Shown here: positions 16,348 to 26,400 of the stretch, in pieces
How positions within the stretch are numbered: the stretch's first letter is position 1
Layout of the letters: each line of letters opens with the position of its first letter
Assembly: GCA_002395235.1 (NCBI GenBank)
Contig: DGWK01000032.1
Coordinates: 214,532 to 278,531, forward strand
Reading direction: 5' to 3'
Source of the DNA: Lachnospiraceae bacterium UBA4260
Lineage (GTDB): Bacteria > Bacillota > Clostridia > Lachnospirales > Lachnospiraceae
DNA length: 64,000 bases
Program-made: the position numbers and the translations under genes
Notes under the pieces: generated by a model
Told to the model about the DNA's origin: nothing
Seen by the model: only the letters and a program-made list of their open reading frames with translations
Databases searched by the model: none

Positions 16348-17168
16348 TTGCCGCCTCCCGTAAGAACAATCCTATATTCGCCCTCGGGCAGAGGCGCCCC
16401 GTCCAGCAGAGCCTGCTGAGGAATCCGGATCTCCTCAAGGGACGGCAAAAGGGCAAGGTCCTCCCAGCTCTCCGGCATCCCGGAGAGGTCGACCGACTTC
16501 AGGTTTTGTGCAAATTCCTGTGTGATGGCTCCTCCCCCTGCCGCCTCTCTCACGGCAGATGAAAGGACCGGGTCGCGCAGCTCCACTTCATCCGCGACCT
16601 GAACAGCTTCCGAAAAGCGCTCTCTGACGCCCGCAAAGAAAAGCACCGACAGGACCACGGCCAGCACACAGAACATAAGTGACAGTCTCGGAAGGACACT
16701 GACCTTCCTGACCTTTACCGGCTCTCCCAGAAGCTCCAGAGAAAAGCCCTCCGAGTGGAAAATGGCGTCTTCGAGCTCCTCTGTGCTCCTGATCCTGTAA
16801 AGAGCAATCTGTGGGACTGACTCCCTCAGGCCCATCGCCAGAACCCGGTCTTTGCCGTCCGGATCAAGACAAACGATCGGGCTGTCAGAGCTCTGGTTTA
16901 CAAGAACGCTGCTCTTCGTGTTCGGATCCCCGCAGGCTTCGTCTGAAAGGTACACAAGCGTCAGCGCAGCGCCCTTGCAGCGCGCCTGCCGCCTTAAGAC
17001 CTCCTTCGGTCCATCCGCTGTGCCGCATCTGTACCATACTCTGCACCCACGCTCGTAAAGAAGCCGCAGGTATTTCAGCACTTTTCTCGAATCCGCTTCT
17101 GCAAAGGCAAAATATATATAGGGAGCATTTCCCTCATAGGGAGGGAACTCTCTGAAAATGTCTCTCAT
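16344..17168 (-). CDS. TIR-like - membrane helix - short LRR protein (first gene of the operon)
   Basis: 274 aa. Residues 15-130 align in layout with the TIR domain of the next protein: 'PYIYFAFAEADSRKVLKYLR', 'CRVWYRCGTADGP' and 'SDEACGDPNTKSSVLVNQ'. The catalytic Glu position is replaced and box 2 is broken, so it is probably a catalytically dead TIR. One helix spans about 160-181, then a short C-terminal LRR-like part ('LKSVDLSGMP', 'LPSLEEIRIPQQ'). The frame is open up to 17339, but the protein begins like its neighbour (FREFPPYEG versus FFKPYEG) from the ATG at 17168. The RBS is weak (AGGAA). Confidence 0.65.
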   Translation of the reverse strand: MRDIFREFPPYEGNAPYIYFAFAEADSRKVLKYLRLLYERGCRVWYRCGTADGPKEVLRRQARCKGAALTLVYLSDEACGDPNTKSSVLVNQSSDSPIVCLDPDGKDRVLAMGLRESVPQIALYRIRSTEELEDAIFHSEGFSLELLGEPVKVRKVSVLPRLSLMFCVLAVVLSVLFFAGVRERFSEAVQVADEVELRDPVLSSAVREAAGGGAITQEFAQNLKSVDLSGMPESWEDLALLPSLEEIRIPQQALLDGAPLPEGEYRIVLTGGGK

Positions 17169-17221
17169 GTCTGTATTCCTGTGGATCAGGTGAACGCTGC
17201 CTACATATATAATACCCTCTT

Positions 17222-17242
17222 TATAGTGTGAAATATAGTGTG
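17222..17242. repeat. Direct repeat in the promoter region of the TIR operon
   Basis: TATAGTGTG occurs twice at a 12-bp period (17222-17230, 17234-17242) in an AT-rich stretch 55-75 bp upstream of the first TIR-like gene. TATA-rich hexamers on the minus strand there could be the -10 box. A regulator site is possible; the evidence is only the repeat. Confidence 0.4.
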
Positions 17243-17357
17243 TTATATGCTTAAATATCGTTACTCCATACCGTTCAGGCAGGGAGGCGCCGGTCCCCGC
17301 GCCACTGGACAAACTACAGGGAAAACTGCTATATTTCACTTAACAAGAACAAATGAT

Positions 17358-17413
17358 GAAGCCGCGCCTTGTGCGGCTTCCAAAGATGCGAACCTCGTTC
17401 TGCGAGCATCTTT
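17358..17413 (+). terminator. Tandem hairpins, the second terminator-like, in the leader of the HAD gene
   Basis: GAAGCCGC (17358-17365) pairs with GCGGCTTC (17373-17380). Immediately after, AAAGATGC (17382-17389) pairs with GCATCTTT (17406-17413), which runs into TTTTT. The pair ends 30 bp before the HAD start codon, so it may be a leader attenuator or the terminator of a lost upstream gene. Confidence 0.55.
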
Positions 17414-17442
17414 TTCATTCTTCACAGAAAGGACTCTGCACA

Positions 17443-18675
17443 ATGGATACCAGCAAGAAAAACACCAGCATAATTATCCTATCCATAATACTTGTGGTTG
17501 CGATCATCGCCGCCGCGTTTATTTTCTCCAGAAAGAAGGAAACCACCGCGGAACCCGCCGCCGATAACACTGCGGACCTCACCACCTACTGGACGCCCGA
17601 TTCACCCGTGGCCCAGAGCCTGCGCGACTACGTATCCAAGGTGACGGATCCCGCAGACACCGCCAACTTCATCCCCGTAAAGGACCGCATCGCCGTGTTC
17701 GACATGGACGGCACGCTCACCTGCGAGACTTACTATACCTATTACGACACCATGATGTTCATCGAATTCTGCCTGAACGACCATCCGGAGCGGGTCTCCG
17801 ATGAGTTAAAGGAAGTCGCTGCCGCCATCAAGCCCGGATACCTGGCCGATGAGAGCCTTGCGCGTAATTTTGCCAAAGCCTACGCCGGCATGACAATGGA
17901 GGAATTCTACAATTACGCGGTCGAGTTCGGCAAAAAGCCGACAGCAAGCTTCGAAAATATGCGCTACATCGACAACTGCTACCTCCCGATGGCGGAGCTC
18001 GTGCAGTACCTCTATGAGAACGACTTCACGATTTACGTGATCAGCGGCACGGAGCGCACAACCACCCGCGCTATCGTGGCGAACTCACCGATTAAAGATT
18101 ATGTCACTCCGAACCATGTCATCGGAACGGACTTCGAAGTCAAACAGAAGGGTCATGAGACCGAATCCTCGAACATGAATTTCAAATATGCAAACGGCGA
18201 CGAACTTGTCCTCACCGGCGGCTTCATCCAGAAGAACCTTAACGCCAACAAGTCCATCTACATCGAGCGGGAAATCGGCCAGCGCCCCGTGCTTGCCTTC
18301 GGCAACAGCGGCAGCGACACCAGCATGATGAACTACACCATCGACAGCCGGAACCCGTATCCCGCGCAGGCGTACATGGTCGTCGCCGATGACAACGTCA
18401 GAGAGTGGGGCAAACAGAACTGGGAAGAAAAGTCCGCGGACTATGAGTCAAAAGGCTACATCCCCATCTCCATGAAAAACGACTTTGCCCAGATCTATGA
18501 AGAAGGCATCGTACCCGCTGCAGAGCAGTACAAGGAGCCTGTCCTGCCTGCCGCAGACAGCACAGAGAGCGCACCTGCCGACACGGAAAACGTACCTGCT
18601 GACACAGAAAATGCACCTGCCGACACGGAAAACGCACCCGAAGATACTGAAGAAGAGCTGCAGCCTGCGGCATAA
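17443..18675 (+). CDS. Membrane-anchored HAD-superfamily phosphatase
   Basis: 410 aa. An N-terminal helix (residues 9-30, 'IIILSIILVVAIIAAAFIF') anchors a HAD hydrolase. Motif I is 'VFDMDGTLT' (about 84-92), motif II is around 'IYVISGTERTT', and motif III/IV is at 'LAFGNSGSDTSMM'. It likely removes phosphate from small molecules outside the membrane; the substrate is unknown. The C-terminus carries three to four copies of a nine-residue repeat (A-P-A-D-T-E-N type) and an acidic tail, typical of exposed linkers. The start at 17443 has AAAGGA at nine bases; an earlier ATG at 17353 falls inside the leader hairpins. Confidence 0.8.
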   Translation: MDTSKKNTSIIILSIILVVAIIAAAFIFSRKKETTAEPAADNTADLTTYWTPDSPVAQSLRDYVSKVTDPADTANFIPVKDRIAVFDMDGTLTCETYYTYYDTMMFIEFCLNDHPERVSDELKEVAAAIKPGYLADESLARNFAKAYAGMTMEEFYNYAVEFGKKPTASFENMRYIDNCYLPMAELVQYLYENDFTIYVISGTERTTTRAIVANSPIKDYVTPNHVIGTDFEVKQKGHETESSNMNFKYANGDELVLTGGFIQKNLNANKSIYIEREIGQRPVLAFGNSGSDTSMMNYTIDSRNPYPAQAYMVVADDNVREWGKQNWEEKSADYESKGYIPISMKNDFAQIYEEGIVPAAEQYKEPVLPAADSTESAPADTENVPADTENAPADTENAPEDTEEELQPAA

Positions 18676-18735
18676 CCGAAAGGACATATAACAGAAAGAG
18701 GAAAACTCAGGGGTTCTTTATAACGGGATATCAAT

Positions 18736-19467
18736 ATGACGAAAAAAGAAACTATAATTGTACTCTTCTCCATAACTCTGTGTTGGTCATCCTCCTATAT
18801 TTTTATAAAGGATCTCTCCTCCGCTTTTTCTGCTTACGCCTACCTGACACTGACCTCCGGATTCGCCGGAATCGGCCTCGCCATCGCCTTCCGAAACCTT
18901 TTCCGGAAACTCGACAGAAAGACCTTCCTCTACGGCTCGATCCTCGCGTTTCTGATTGCGGGCAATATTATCTTTGAAAAGCTGGCCCTGGACAATCTGC
19001 CCGCCTCAGCCGTGAGCGCGATCGCGTCCATGAACATCGTGATCGTGCCCCTCATCATGATCTGCAGACGCCGCTTTCCGAGCAGAAACAACGTTGCCGG
19101 AATCGCCATCATCCTGCTGGGTCTGGCCGTCTCGGGACATCTGCACATGCAGGGCGGCGCGCTCATAGGCATCATTTATGTCCTTTTGAGCTGCCTGATG
19201 ATGTCGCTCTACACAGTATTCGCCGCCGACTATACCAAAGAAGCGGATCCTCTCCTTCTTACAACGCTCCAGCTCTGCGTGACTGCCGTAATCGGACTGA
19301 TCCTGTGGGTAGTCACGGACCCCGGTTCCATCACGACGAGTTTGATTTCGGAAATACTGTCATCCTGGGATTTTTTGCCAATTTCCTTGCCGCCTACCTG
19401 CCCTATAAACTGTGGCGAGCTGCCGCGGGAAATACGCTCAACGCACACAGTACAAAACATCTGCTGA
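18736..19467 (+). pseudogene. EamA/DMT-family transporter, truncated
   Basis: The first 200 codons encode an EamA permease ('LFSITLCWSSSYIFIKDL' at the start, 'KLALDNLPASAVSAIASMNI' and 'GIAIILLGLAVSGH' in the first repeat). This is the drug/metabolite transporter superfamily. The second repeat stops after about six helices near 19330, where the frame enters unrelated sequence and continues as non-hydrophobic translation to 19467. A different membrane-protein fragment takes over in another frame, so this is a deletion junction and not a simple frameshift. Confidence 0.7.
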
Positions 19468-19898
19468 TCTACATCTGGGCCGCCCTGCTCAGCAGTCTGG
19501 CCACGGGCGCCTTCCTCAGCTACGGCCTGGAAATATTCTTCGGATCCTGGTATGAGACGCTTGGACACGGCATTTTCTACAACAACTTTCTCTTCTCTTT
19601 GATGTTCGGGCTCCCCTCTTTCATCGTTCTTACATCGGACGGGTCGCATTTGGGAAAACTGGCTACGGCTTATCACCCCCGCTGCGGCCTGAGGGTCCTT
19701 GAAGGCCTGCAGCCCTTCGCTCTGAAACTCTATGCATTGGAAACCTTTCTCCTGTCAGTCATAATGCTCGGTTTCCATTACGGCATCCACTGGAACAGCG
19801 GGATCCCCGGCCGCGTTCTGTGGCTGGTCACCTTTGCCGTCATGGTCCTGTGCTGCCTGATCCCCACGCCTTCCGAGTCTCAGCGGCCGATCTCGTAA
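19338..19898 (+). pseudogene. C-terminal fragment of another polytopic membrane protein
   Basis: In the +1 frame relative to the EamA remnant, 'FDFGNTVILGFFANFLAAYL' begins a run of about five hydrophobic helices ('WAALLSSLATGAFLSYGLEI', 'FLFSLMFGLPSFIVLTSDG' and more). It reminds me of ECF-type substrate-binding membrane components, but I cannot assign it firmly. It has no credible start codon and begins directly at the EamA junction. It ends with a normal stop at 19898, converging on mobA. Confidence 0.5.
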
Positions 19899-19913
19899 TC
19901 TGATATAAGGGTT

Positions 19914-20549
19914 TCATATGGACGAGATTTCCTGTTCCATAAGCCGCTGCCACTCCTCAGGGGTGTTGCAGCTCGTACTCTTTCTGACCCCGTCGGTAAG
20001 CTCTTCCGCCTTCACGTAGACCACGTCCAGATCACGCAGAAAGTCGCGCATCCGCAGCTTCTCCCGCCGGCCGTCAAGAAGCCTCTGAGTAAGTGCGGGC
20101 AGGACCCGCTTGTGATAGATCCCGAGAAGTGTCTGGAGCCGGCCTTCCCCGTCGATGACAAGCACGGCGTCCCGCTGCCGTGAATCGTCCGCCATATAAG
20201 TCATGAGTTCCCGCGCCATCTGTGCATCGGCGAAGGGCGTATCCACCGGTGTCACGAAGAGATATTCCTCCCTGCAGATTGTCAGTGCGGCCTCCAGTCC
20301 GCCCATGGGACCGCATTCCGGAAACCTGTCGGACACTTTCTTCGCATGGATTGCGGGATAACTCTCGCCGCTTCCGATCGAAAGCCAGACATCCGTGCAC
20401 GGCGAACCCTCTCCGGACAACGTGCGAAGAAGGCGCACCGCATTCGGCGTGCCTTCTGCTGCCAGCATTGCTTTATCCGTGCCCATGCGGCGGCTTTTTC
20501 CGCCGCACAGGATTACTGCACTCATTTTGTATTGGCTATTCATAATCAT
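19914..20549 (-). CDS. mobA: Molybdenum cofactor guanylyltransferase
   Basis: 211 aa. It has the MobA nucleotidyltransferase signature 'AVILCGGKSRRMGTDKAML' at residues 11-29, then 'CGPMGGLEAAL' and 'FVTPVDTPFAD' with the metal-binding Asp, and the C-terminal 'NTPEEW' seen in MobA. It would transfer GMP to molybdopterin to make the bis-MGD or MGD cofactor. No other molybdopterin gene lies nearby, so it serves enzymes encoded elsewhere. The first ATG (20549) is preceded by GGAGA at ten bases. The enzyme could also start at the third in-frame ATG (20525), directly before the signature. Confidence 0.88.
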   Translation of the reverse strand: MIMNSQYKMSAVILCGGKSRRMGTDKAMLAAEGTPNAVRLLRTLSGEGSPCTDVWLSIGSGESYPAIHAKKVSDRFPECGPMGGLEAALTICREEYLFVTPVDTPFADAQMARELMTYMADDSRQRDAVLVIDGEGRLQTLLGIYHKRVLPALTQRLLDGRREKLRMRDFLRDLDVVYVKAEELTDGVRKSTSCNTPEEWQRLMEQEISSI

Positions 20550-20656
20550 ATTATTTTCTCTCCGATTTTTTCAAATCCCTGTATCAATATTATCATACTC
20601 CGGGCGACAATGGTCGGCCGGGGTTTTGCACGCAATTTCGATAACCACTATGGAAA

Positions 20657-21262
20657 TTAGTGCTATACCGTTACTGCGACGAGGAAACCTTCCTGCTCTC
20701 GGATCAGGCTCCGTATGCGGCCAATCCCGACAGATATGAGAGGGAGGAAGATTATGCCGCAGTCTTCGGCCAAATGGTGCTTGAAATGAGCGATGCCCTG
20801 ACAATGGCCTATATCGGAAGGCATGACATGTCGAAAGAAAGGCAGGAGATGCTGGACTTCTTTGAGGAGATCCGAGCGGTCTACCGCGGGATGCTGGAAA
20901 AGGAGGACTGGCTTTCCGATGCGACCAGGGAAAAGGCGATCGAGAAACTGAACGGAATGAAGCTGTTCGCGCTCTATCCGGATCACTTTAAGGATTTCAC
21001 CGGCGTGCAGGCGATCATGGAGCTGGCAAAGACCAAGGAAGGATTTGACTATGACAAGTTCTTCCGCACTTACGCAGAGGCGCATGCTTTCTATTCCAGC
21101 TACAAGAGAGACCTGTCCATCCTTGGCGACGACAGTCATCCCCTGGACTATCTGAGAACCAACGTAGTCGTACAGCAGTTCGATGAATTTATGGAGACCT
21201 ATGATGTAAAGGAAGGCGACGGAATGTATCTGGCGCCGGAAGACAGGATCACGATCTGGTAA
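20657..21262 (+). pseudogene. Internal fragment of an M13 (neprilysin/PepO-like) metallopeptidase
   Basis: About 200 codons match the middle of bacterial M13 peptidases: 'YAAVFGQMVLEMSDALTMAY', 'MLEKEDWLSDATREKAIEKL' and 'DYLRTNVVVQQFDEFMETYD'. The N-terminal third and the whole zinc-binding HExxH catalytic half are missing. The fragment ends with 'DRITIW' and a stop, just ahead of a perfect terminator hairpin. It has no ribosome-binding site. It is a relic of a secreted or lipoprotein peptidase. Confidence 0.8.
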
Positions 21263-21279
21263 GACGCAGGGAAGCCAAG

Positions 21280-21303
21280 GGGCTGTCGCACGTGCGACAG
21301 CCC
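21280..21303 (+). terminator. Perfect 24-nt palindromic terminator
   Basis: GGGCTGTCGCAC-GTGCGACAGCCC is followed by TCTTT. It lies 17 bp after the M13 fragment stop. It probably terminated the original peptidase gene or another lost gene. Confidence 0.6.
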
Positions 21304-21324
21304 TCTTTCGCGGCAACGCCGAAA

Positions 21325-21467
21325 TCTGTACGGCTATAAATGCGGTATCCTTCAGCCGGAACCGCAGAAAGACCCCGAGTACCCTTGAAGGAAAACTCGT
21401 CCAGGATGCCGACCGGCTGGATACCCTCGGTGCCATCGGCATCGCAAGAACGTTCGCGTACGGTGAT
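21325..21467 (+). pseudogene. HD-domain hydrolase fragment, copy A
   Basis: A 143-bp piece encodes 'LEGKLVQDADRLDTLGAIGI' followed by 'ARTFAYG', the second half of a YedJ/YpgQ-type HD phosphohydrolase, including the late Asp of the HD site. There is no start, no first HD motif and no proper end. It is about 93% identical in DNA to the fragment at 31576-31717. Confidence 0.7.
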
Positions 21468-21502
21468 GAGCCGCCGTGCCGGGCCCGCGACTCTGCCGCT
21501 GA

Positions 21503-23479
21503 TTAGCGGTACTCCACACACAACATCGTCAGGTCATCAAACTGCGGCGCGTCAGCCACAAAAGTCTCGACAGCGTCAAGGACCGCTCTGACCAGTTCCT
21601 CAGGTGATCCGTCCTCCCGCCCGCGCAGCGCGTCGATCGTCCGATCCGTCCCGAACTGCACCGTCGAACCATTTGTTGCCTCCGAGAGTCCGTCCGTATA
21701 GACGAACAGCTTCGTCCCCGGCTCCATCTGAATCTCATACTCCCTGTACCGGACGCCGTCCATGGCACCGAGCACCAGTCCGTGGCGGTCTTTGAACAGT
21801 TCAAAACTCTTCTCCGGCCGCTTCAGGATCGGATACTCATGTCCCGCGTTCGCCGCCGTCAGCCTGCCGGTCGAAACTTCCAAAACTCCCATCCACACTG
21901 TCACGAACATCTCCTCCGGATTGCGCGTGCAGAGCTGGTGATTGACGGTCGTGAGGACCTTCGCCGGACTGTATTCGCCCACCGCCGCGTTCCTGATCAG
22001 GGCGGACGAAACCATCATGAACAGCGCCGCCGGCACGCCCTTGCCGGACGCGTCCGCGATGACAAGCCCCAGGTGGTCCTCATCCATCATAAAGAAATCA
22101 TAGAAGTCGCCGCCCACTTCTTTCGCAGGCGTCATCGACGCGTAGACGTGGAATTTCTCTCTTTTGGGGAACTCCTTGGGCAGCGCGCTGAGCTGGATCC
22201 TCGTCGCGAGAGACAGCTCGGCCGCGATGCGCTCCTTCTCGAGCGCGAGCGCCCGTCGCTCCTTGGCAATCCTCATGTAATGCACCGCCATTGCCAAAAT
22301 ATAGACCACCGCCACACCGACCGGCGCCCAGAGCGGGTGCGTGACAAGCCCCGCGTTGTACAGGTTAATGGAGCACACAGGCCCCATTGCGGCAAGAAAT
22401 CCGGCGAGCAGACTGGCTTCCAGCACGCTCATATTCATAAACAGCATCATTGCCGCCGCGCAAAGGACGAACAGCACGACCAGCTGGGGAAGCTGCGACA
22501 GCTCTCTTCGGGTATTGTTCTCCAGAAAGCTCTGGATCATATTGGCCTGGATTTCCACACCGAACATCTGCGCGCCCTTGTCGATCGGAGTAAAGTACGC
22601 GTCCTGCAGTGCCGTCGCGTAAGGGCCGATCAGGACGATCTTCCCCGCCCAGTAATCCGGGGGAATCTCACCGCGGATCAGGCGCGAGAGCGACACGCCG
22701 TCGTAGAAGTCGCCCGGCCTCCCTGTATATGGGATGTAGAAAAAGCGGCCGTCTGCTGAGGCTCCGGCATCATCCGCCTTTTCTAAGGCGCTGCCCGGGT
22801 CAGGGGCATCCGCTTTCCCTGAGGCTCCGGCATCATCCGCCGCCTGCGGCTCCCCTTCCTGCTGTTCGAGGAAGAGCCGTGCCACCATCCAGCTCATAGA
22901 CGGGACGTGTCCGTCCGCGCCATTCATCTCCGGCTCCACATACAGAAGCCCGTGCCGCACGACGCCGTCCACATCGCTCATGGCATTGATATGTCCCTGC
23001 ACCGTACAGCGCCGAAGCGCCTCATAAGGCTGCTCGAACCCGATCACCGCGTCGGTGTCGTACGACGACACGAGGCCGTTCTCCCATGTGATGCGCTCGC
23101 CGAACTCCGCCATACAGGCCGTGACCACGTTCCCCAGTTCTCCGGCGGCTTCCGCCAGCCGCAGATCGGCCTGCCCGCTCGTCTCCCCCGCATACAGAAC
23201 GTCGATGGCCGTGACGGCAGGCTTTTTGTCCGGGTCCGCTGCCAGCGCTTCCAGCGCGGACGCCATGACATTTCGGTCCCAGGTCTGATAAGGCCCGAGG
23301 TCTGTCAGCGCCTCCTCGTCAATGCCGATGATCAGGATATCGGGAGACGTAACGCCCGGCCTCTGGAACAGGGCGTCCTGCATCCAGCGGTCCAGACGCT
23401 GCAATACGCCCGCCCCTGCCAAAACAGTGACCACCGCCGCCGCAATCAAAGAATAAATAAGTTGTTTGCCTTTGAACAT
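21503..23479 (-). CDS. CHASE2 sensor - PP2C (SpoIIE-type) phosphatase
   Basis: 658 aa. An N-terminal helix (8-25) is followed by an extracytoplasmic CHASE2 domain (about 28-325: 'ILIIGIDEEALTDLGPYQTW', 'FFYIPYTGRPGDFYDGVSLS', 'KIVLIGPYATALQD'), which carries a low-complexity Ala/Asp insert near 210-235. Three more helices lie at about 335-410. The C-terminal SpoIIE phosphatase (430-655) has its metal-binding residues intact ('GGDFYDFF', 'DASGKGVPAALFM', 'YTDGLSEATN', 'FDDLTMLC'). It should dephosphorylate a protein, such as an anti-sigma antagonist, in response to an outside signal. It follows the FecR/MBG gene by four bases, so they form one operon. Confidence 0.9.
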   Translation of the reverse strand: MFKGKQLIYSLIAAAVVTVLAGAGVLQRLDRWMQDALFQRPGVTSPDILIIGIDEEALTDLGPYQTWDRNVMASALEALAADPDKKPAVTAIDVLYAGETSGQADLRLAEAAGELGNVVTACMAEFGERITWENGLVSSYDTDAVIGFEQPYEALRRCTVQGHINAMSDVDGVVRHGLLYVEPEMNGADGHVPSMSWMVARLFLEQQEGEPQAADDAGASGKADAPDPGSALEKADDAGASADGRFFYIPYTGRPGDFYDGVSLSRLIRGEIPPDYWAGKIVLIGPYATALQDAYFTPIDKGAQMFGVEIQANMIQSFLENNTRRELSQLPQLVVLFVLCAAAMMLFMNMSVLEASLLAGFLAAMGPVCSINLYNAGLVTHPLWAPVGVAVVYILAMAVHYMRIAKERRALALEKERIAAELSLATRIQLSALPKEFPKREKFHVYASMTPAKEVGGDFYDFFMMDEDHLGLVIADASGKGVPAALFMMVSSALIRNAAVGEYSPAKVLTTVNHQLCTRNPEEMFVTVWMGVLEVSTGRLTAANAGHEYPILKRPEKSFELFKDRHGLVLGAMDGVRYREYEIQMEPGTKLFVYTDGLSEATNGSTVQFGTDRTIDALRGREDGSPEELVRAVLDAVETFVADAPQFDDLTMLCVEYR

Positions 23480-23483
23480 GGCC

Positions 23484-26400
23484 TCATCCTATAGTATCTG
23501 TTTCTTCGAGAGAAGCCTGCTGCGGTTCCTCTTCCTTAGGTTCTTCCGCCTGCGGTTCCTCTTCCTTAGGTTCTTCCTTCTGTACTTCTTCCTCTGTCGG
23601 CACTTCTTCCTCTGCCGGCGCTTCTTCCTCTGCCGGCCAGTCTTCCTCTGTCGGCGCCTCTTCCTCTGCCGGCACTTCTTCCTCTGCCGGCGCCTCTTCC
23701 TCTGTCAGCACCTCTTCCTTCTGCGTCGGCTCGGAAACTGCCGGATCTGCGGGAGTGCCTTCATCATCAGCGGCAGTGCCGATGTGACCTGTGGCTTCCA
23801 CTTCTTTCATCATCATCGAACCGAATAAACCATCCGGTACTTCGTAGGCAGGATCGACCATCGTTCCTTCCTGATCCACCGTATCAATGCTGTAGTTATC
23901 GGGATCGCCGGATATAAACTGATGGATCGGCGTGATTGCAAAGCTGTTCCCGTCTTTGATCACTATTTTGCCCACATCGATCTTGTCGCCCCAGTCGAAG
24001 CTGATCCGCCACTCATTCTCTCCGGTCGAAACCACTTCATATGCTTCTGCCCAGACATTGTTCACCTGCACCTTCAGACCGTACTCGGAAATGTACACAT
24101 CGCTCGTGACCGCATATGTGTCGTCTGAAATCAGGACGATCTCCACCGGTTCGATGACGATCAAATTGTCGGTGAAGGTAAACTCATAGTTGTCACTGCT
24201 CCCTTCGAGGAACGTTTCCGCCGGTTCAAAAGCATGCGTGCCGGCATCCGAATATCCCGCGCCGGTCAGCCGGACCTTCCCGCCGCCGGGGAGTGAGAAT
24301 ATAAAGGAGTAGGATTTTCCTTCGGGGTCCAGATCCCAGTCATCGGGATCCAGTCCTCCATCCATGCCTTCATAGAACGCCGTGATCCACTCGGGGGAAC
24401 GGGCGTATCCGTCATATACGAAGGTCGGTTCGGTCTCCACGCCGTCGATCATCTCCTTGGGAAAGTACAGGTTGAACTCGATCGGGAGCTTCTCCACGGT
24501 CAAAATACCGACCTCCTCCGAGACAGTATAATTGCCGCTATTCGCGCTGCCCCAGTCGATGGAGTAAGTGTTGTTCTCTGTGCCGGCGTCGGTGATCGTC
24601 CCTGTGGCAGTGACACTGACCTGGCTTTCATCCACCTCCGCGAGACCGGAGACGGATGCTTCAGAGCTGGTCAGCGCAGTCCCGTCATAGGTCTTCTCCG
24701 CGGAGCCGGTGGTAACGACAAGCTCTGCGGGAGTGATCGTCAGGGTTCCTGTCACGAATTGGAGGTTCGTGAACCGATCGGTCACATCGTTTCCGTCGGC
24801 GTCATAGATCACAGCATTCCTCCAGCCGACGATGGGATTTCCGTCATCGTCCAAGGACGTGTACTCTATATCATCAAACTGATTCGACCAGGTCCCGGCG
24901 TCAGCAATGGAAACCGCACCTCCGGCGGTGCACTTATAGGATAGGCCTTCCGGCAGGCCTTCAACGGTTACGGCAGGGGCGCTCAGCGCGGTGCCGTCAT
25001 AGACTTTTTCAGCCGAAGCGGAGGCAAAAGTTATCTCCGTGTCGTTCGGGGTGACTTCCAGGGTCCCCAGGCTCTCGGAGAGCGTATAGTTGCTGCTCTT
25101 TGCGCCGCCCCAGTCGATGGAATAGGCGTTGTCCGCAGTTCCAATGTCAGTGATCGTCCCTGTGGCAGTGACAATCACATCCCCTTCATCCGCGCTCACG
25201 ATTCCGGAGACGGAAGCTTCGGCGCCGGTTAACGGTGTTCCGTCATACATTTTCTCAGCGGAGCCGGTCGTAACTGTGGCGGAAGCTGGATTGACCTTAA
25301 GGGTCCCTTTAATCGCGGTGATTTCCGGGAACTGTGCGGTCACATCATTGCCGTCCTCGTTCCATATTTTGAACGATGTAATTGTATTGTCACTCACTCC
25401 CGCATCCGTCCGGCTTCCGGAAACAGCGGCAGTGACCGAGAAACCGGAAGGCAGGCCTTCGACAGTAAACGAGCTGTCTGTGAGAGGTGTGCCGTCATAG
25501 GTTTTCTCAGCGGACGCGGCCGTCAGGGTCACTTCGTCCACGTTGCTCCGCTCCGTCACCCGGAGGGTTCCGAGGTCCTCTGAGATGCTGTAGTTGCCGC
25601 TGTCGGCAGAGCCCCAGCGGATGGAATAGGTGTTCGCGGCGGAACCGACCTGCGTAATGGAACCGGTGGCCGTCACAGTAGCAGTCTCCCCGTTCACGAG
25701 CCCTGAGATCGATGCTTCGGAATTGGTCAGAGGGGTGCCGTCGTATTCCTTCTTCGCGGAGCCGGTCGTGACCGTGGCGGAGGCAGGGAGCACCGTCAGC
25801 GTGCCAAGGTCTTCCGAGACCTCGTAGTTGCTGCGGTCAGCTGAACCCCAGTCGATCGTATATTCGTTGAGGCTCGTTCCGGCATCCGTCTGCCGGCCGA
25901 CAGGCGTCACCTTGATCGATTCGTCCACAGCGAGGCTCGCGTAATGGGCTTCCTCGGTTCCCAGCGCCCTGTCGTTGTAATCGGTGATCTCCGTATCGAT
26001 CGTGATGCTGACGTTTGTAAGGTCCTGCATCAGACAGTCGGAATCGGATTCCGGAATCAAAAGGCCGCCCTGTTCGATCCTTCCGTCACCGGAAGCAGAT
26101 TCCGGGAGTGCTTCAATGCGCCCACGGATGATCTCAATATCCCATCCCGTGTCCCTGCAGGCCTGCTGCAGCATCGCCTCGTTGTCCGCGTAAAGCCGGA
26201 GGAGTTTATCGGGAAGGTCATTTTCCGAGACATTCTCGATCTTCAGTTCAATACTCTGTTCGCCCTCCTGGTCGGAAAGGTAGACTGTCAGCTTCTGACC
26301 TGCTCTCAGCTGGATCTCGCGCCTCTCGCCGGTAAGCGGGTTTGCGGCATTCACCCAGATGACGCCGCAGATGCCGTACAGGATCTGGCTGTTGTCTGAA

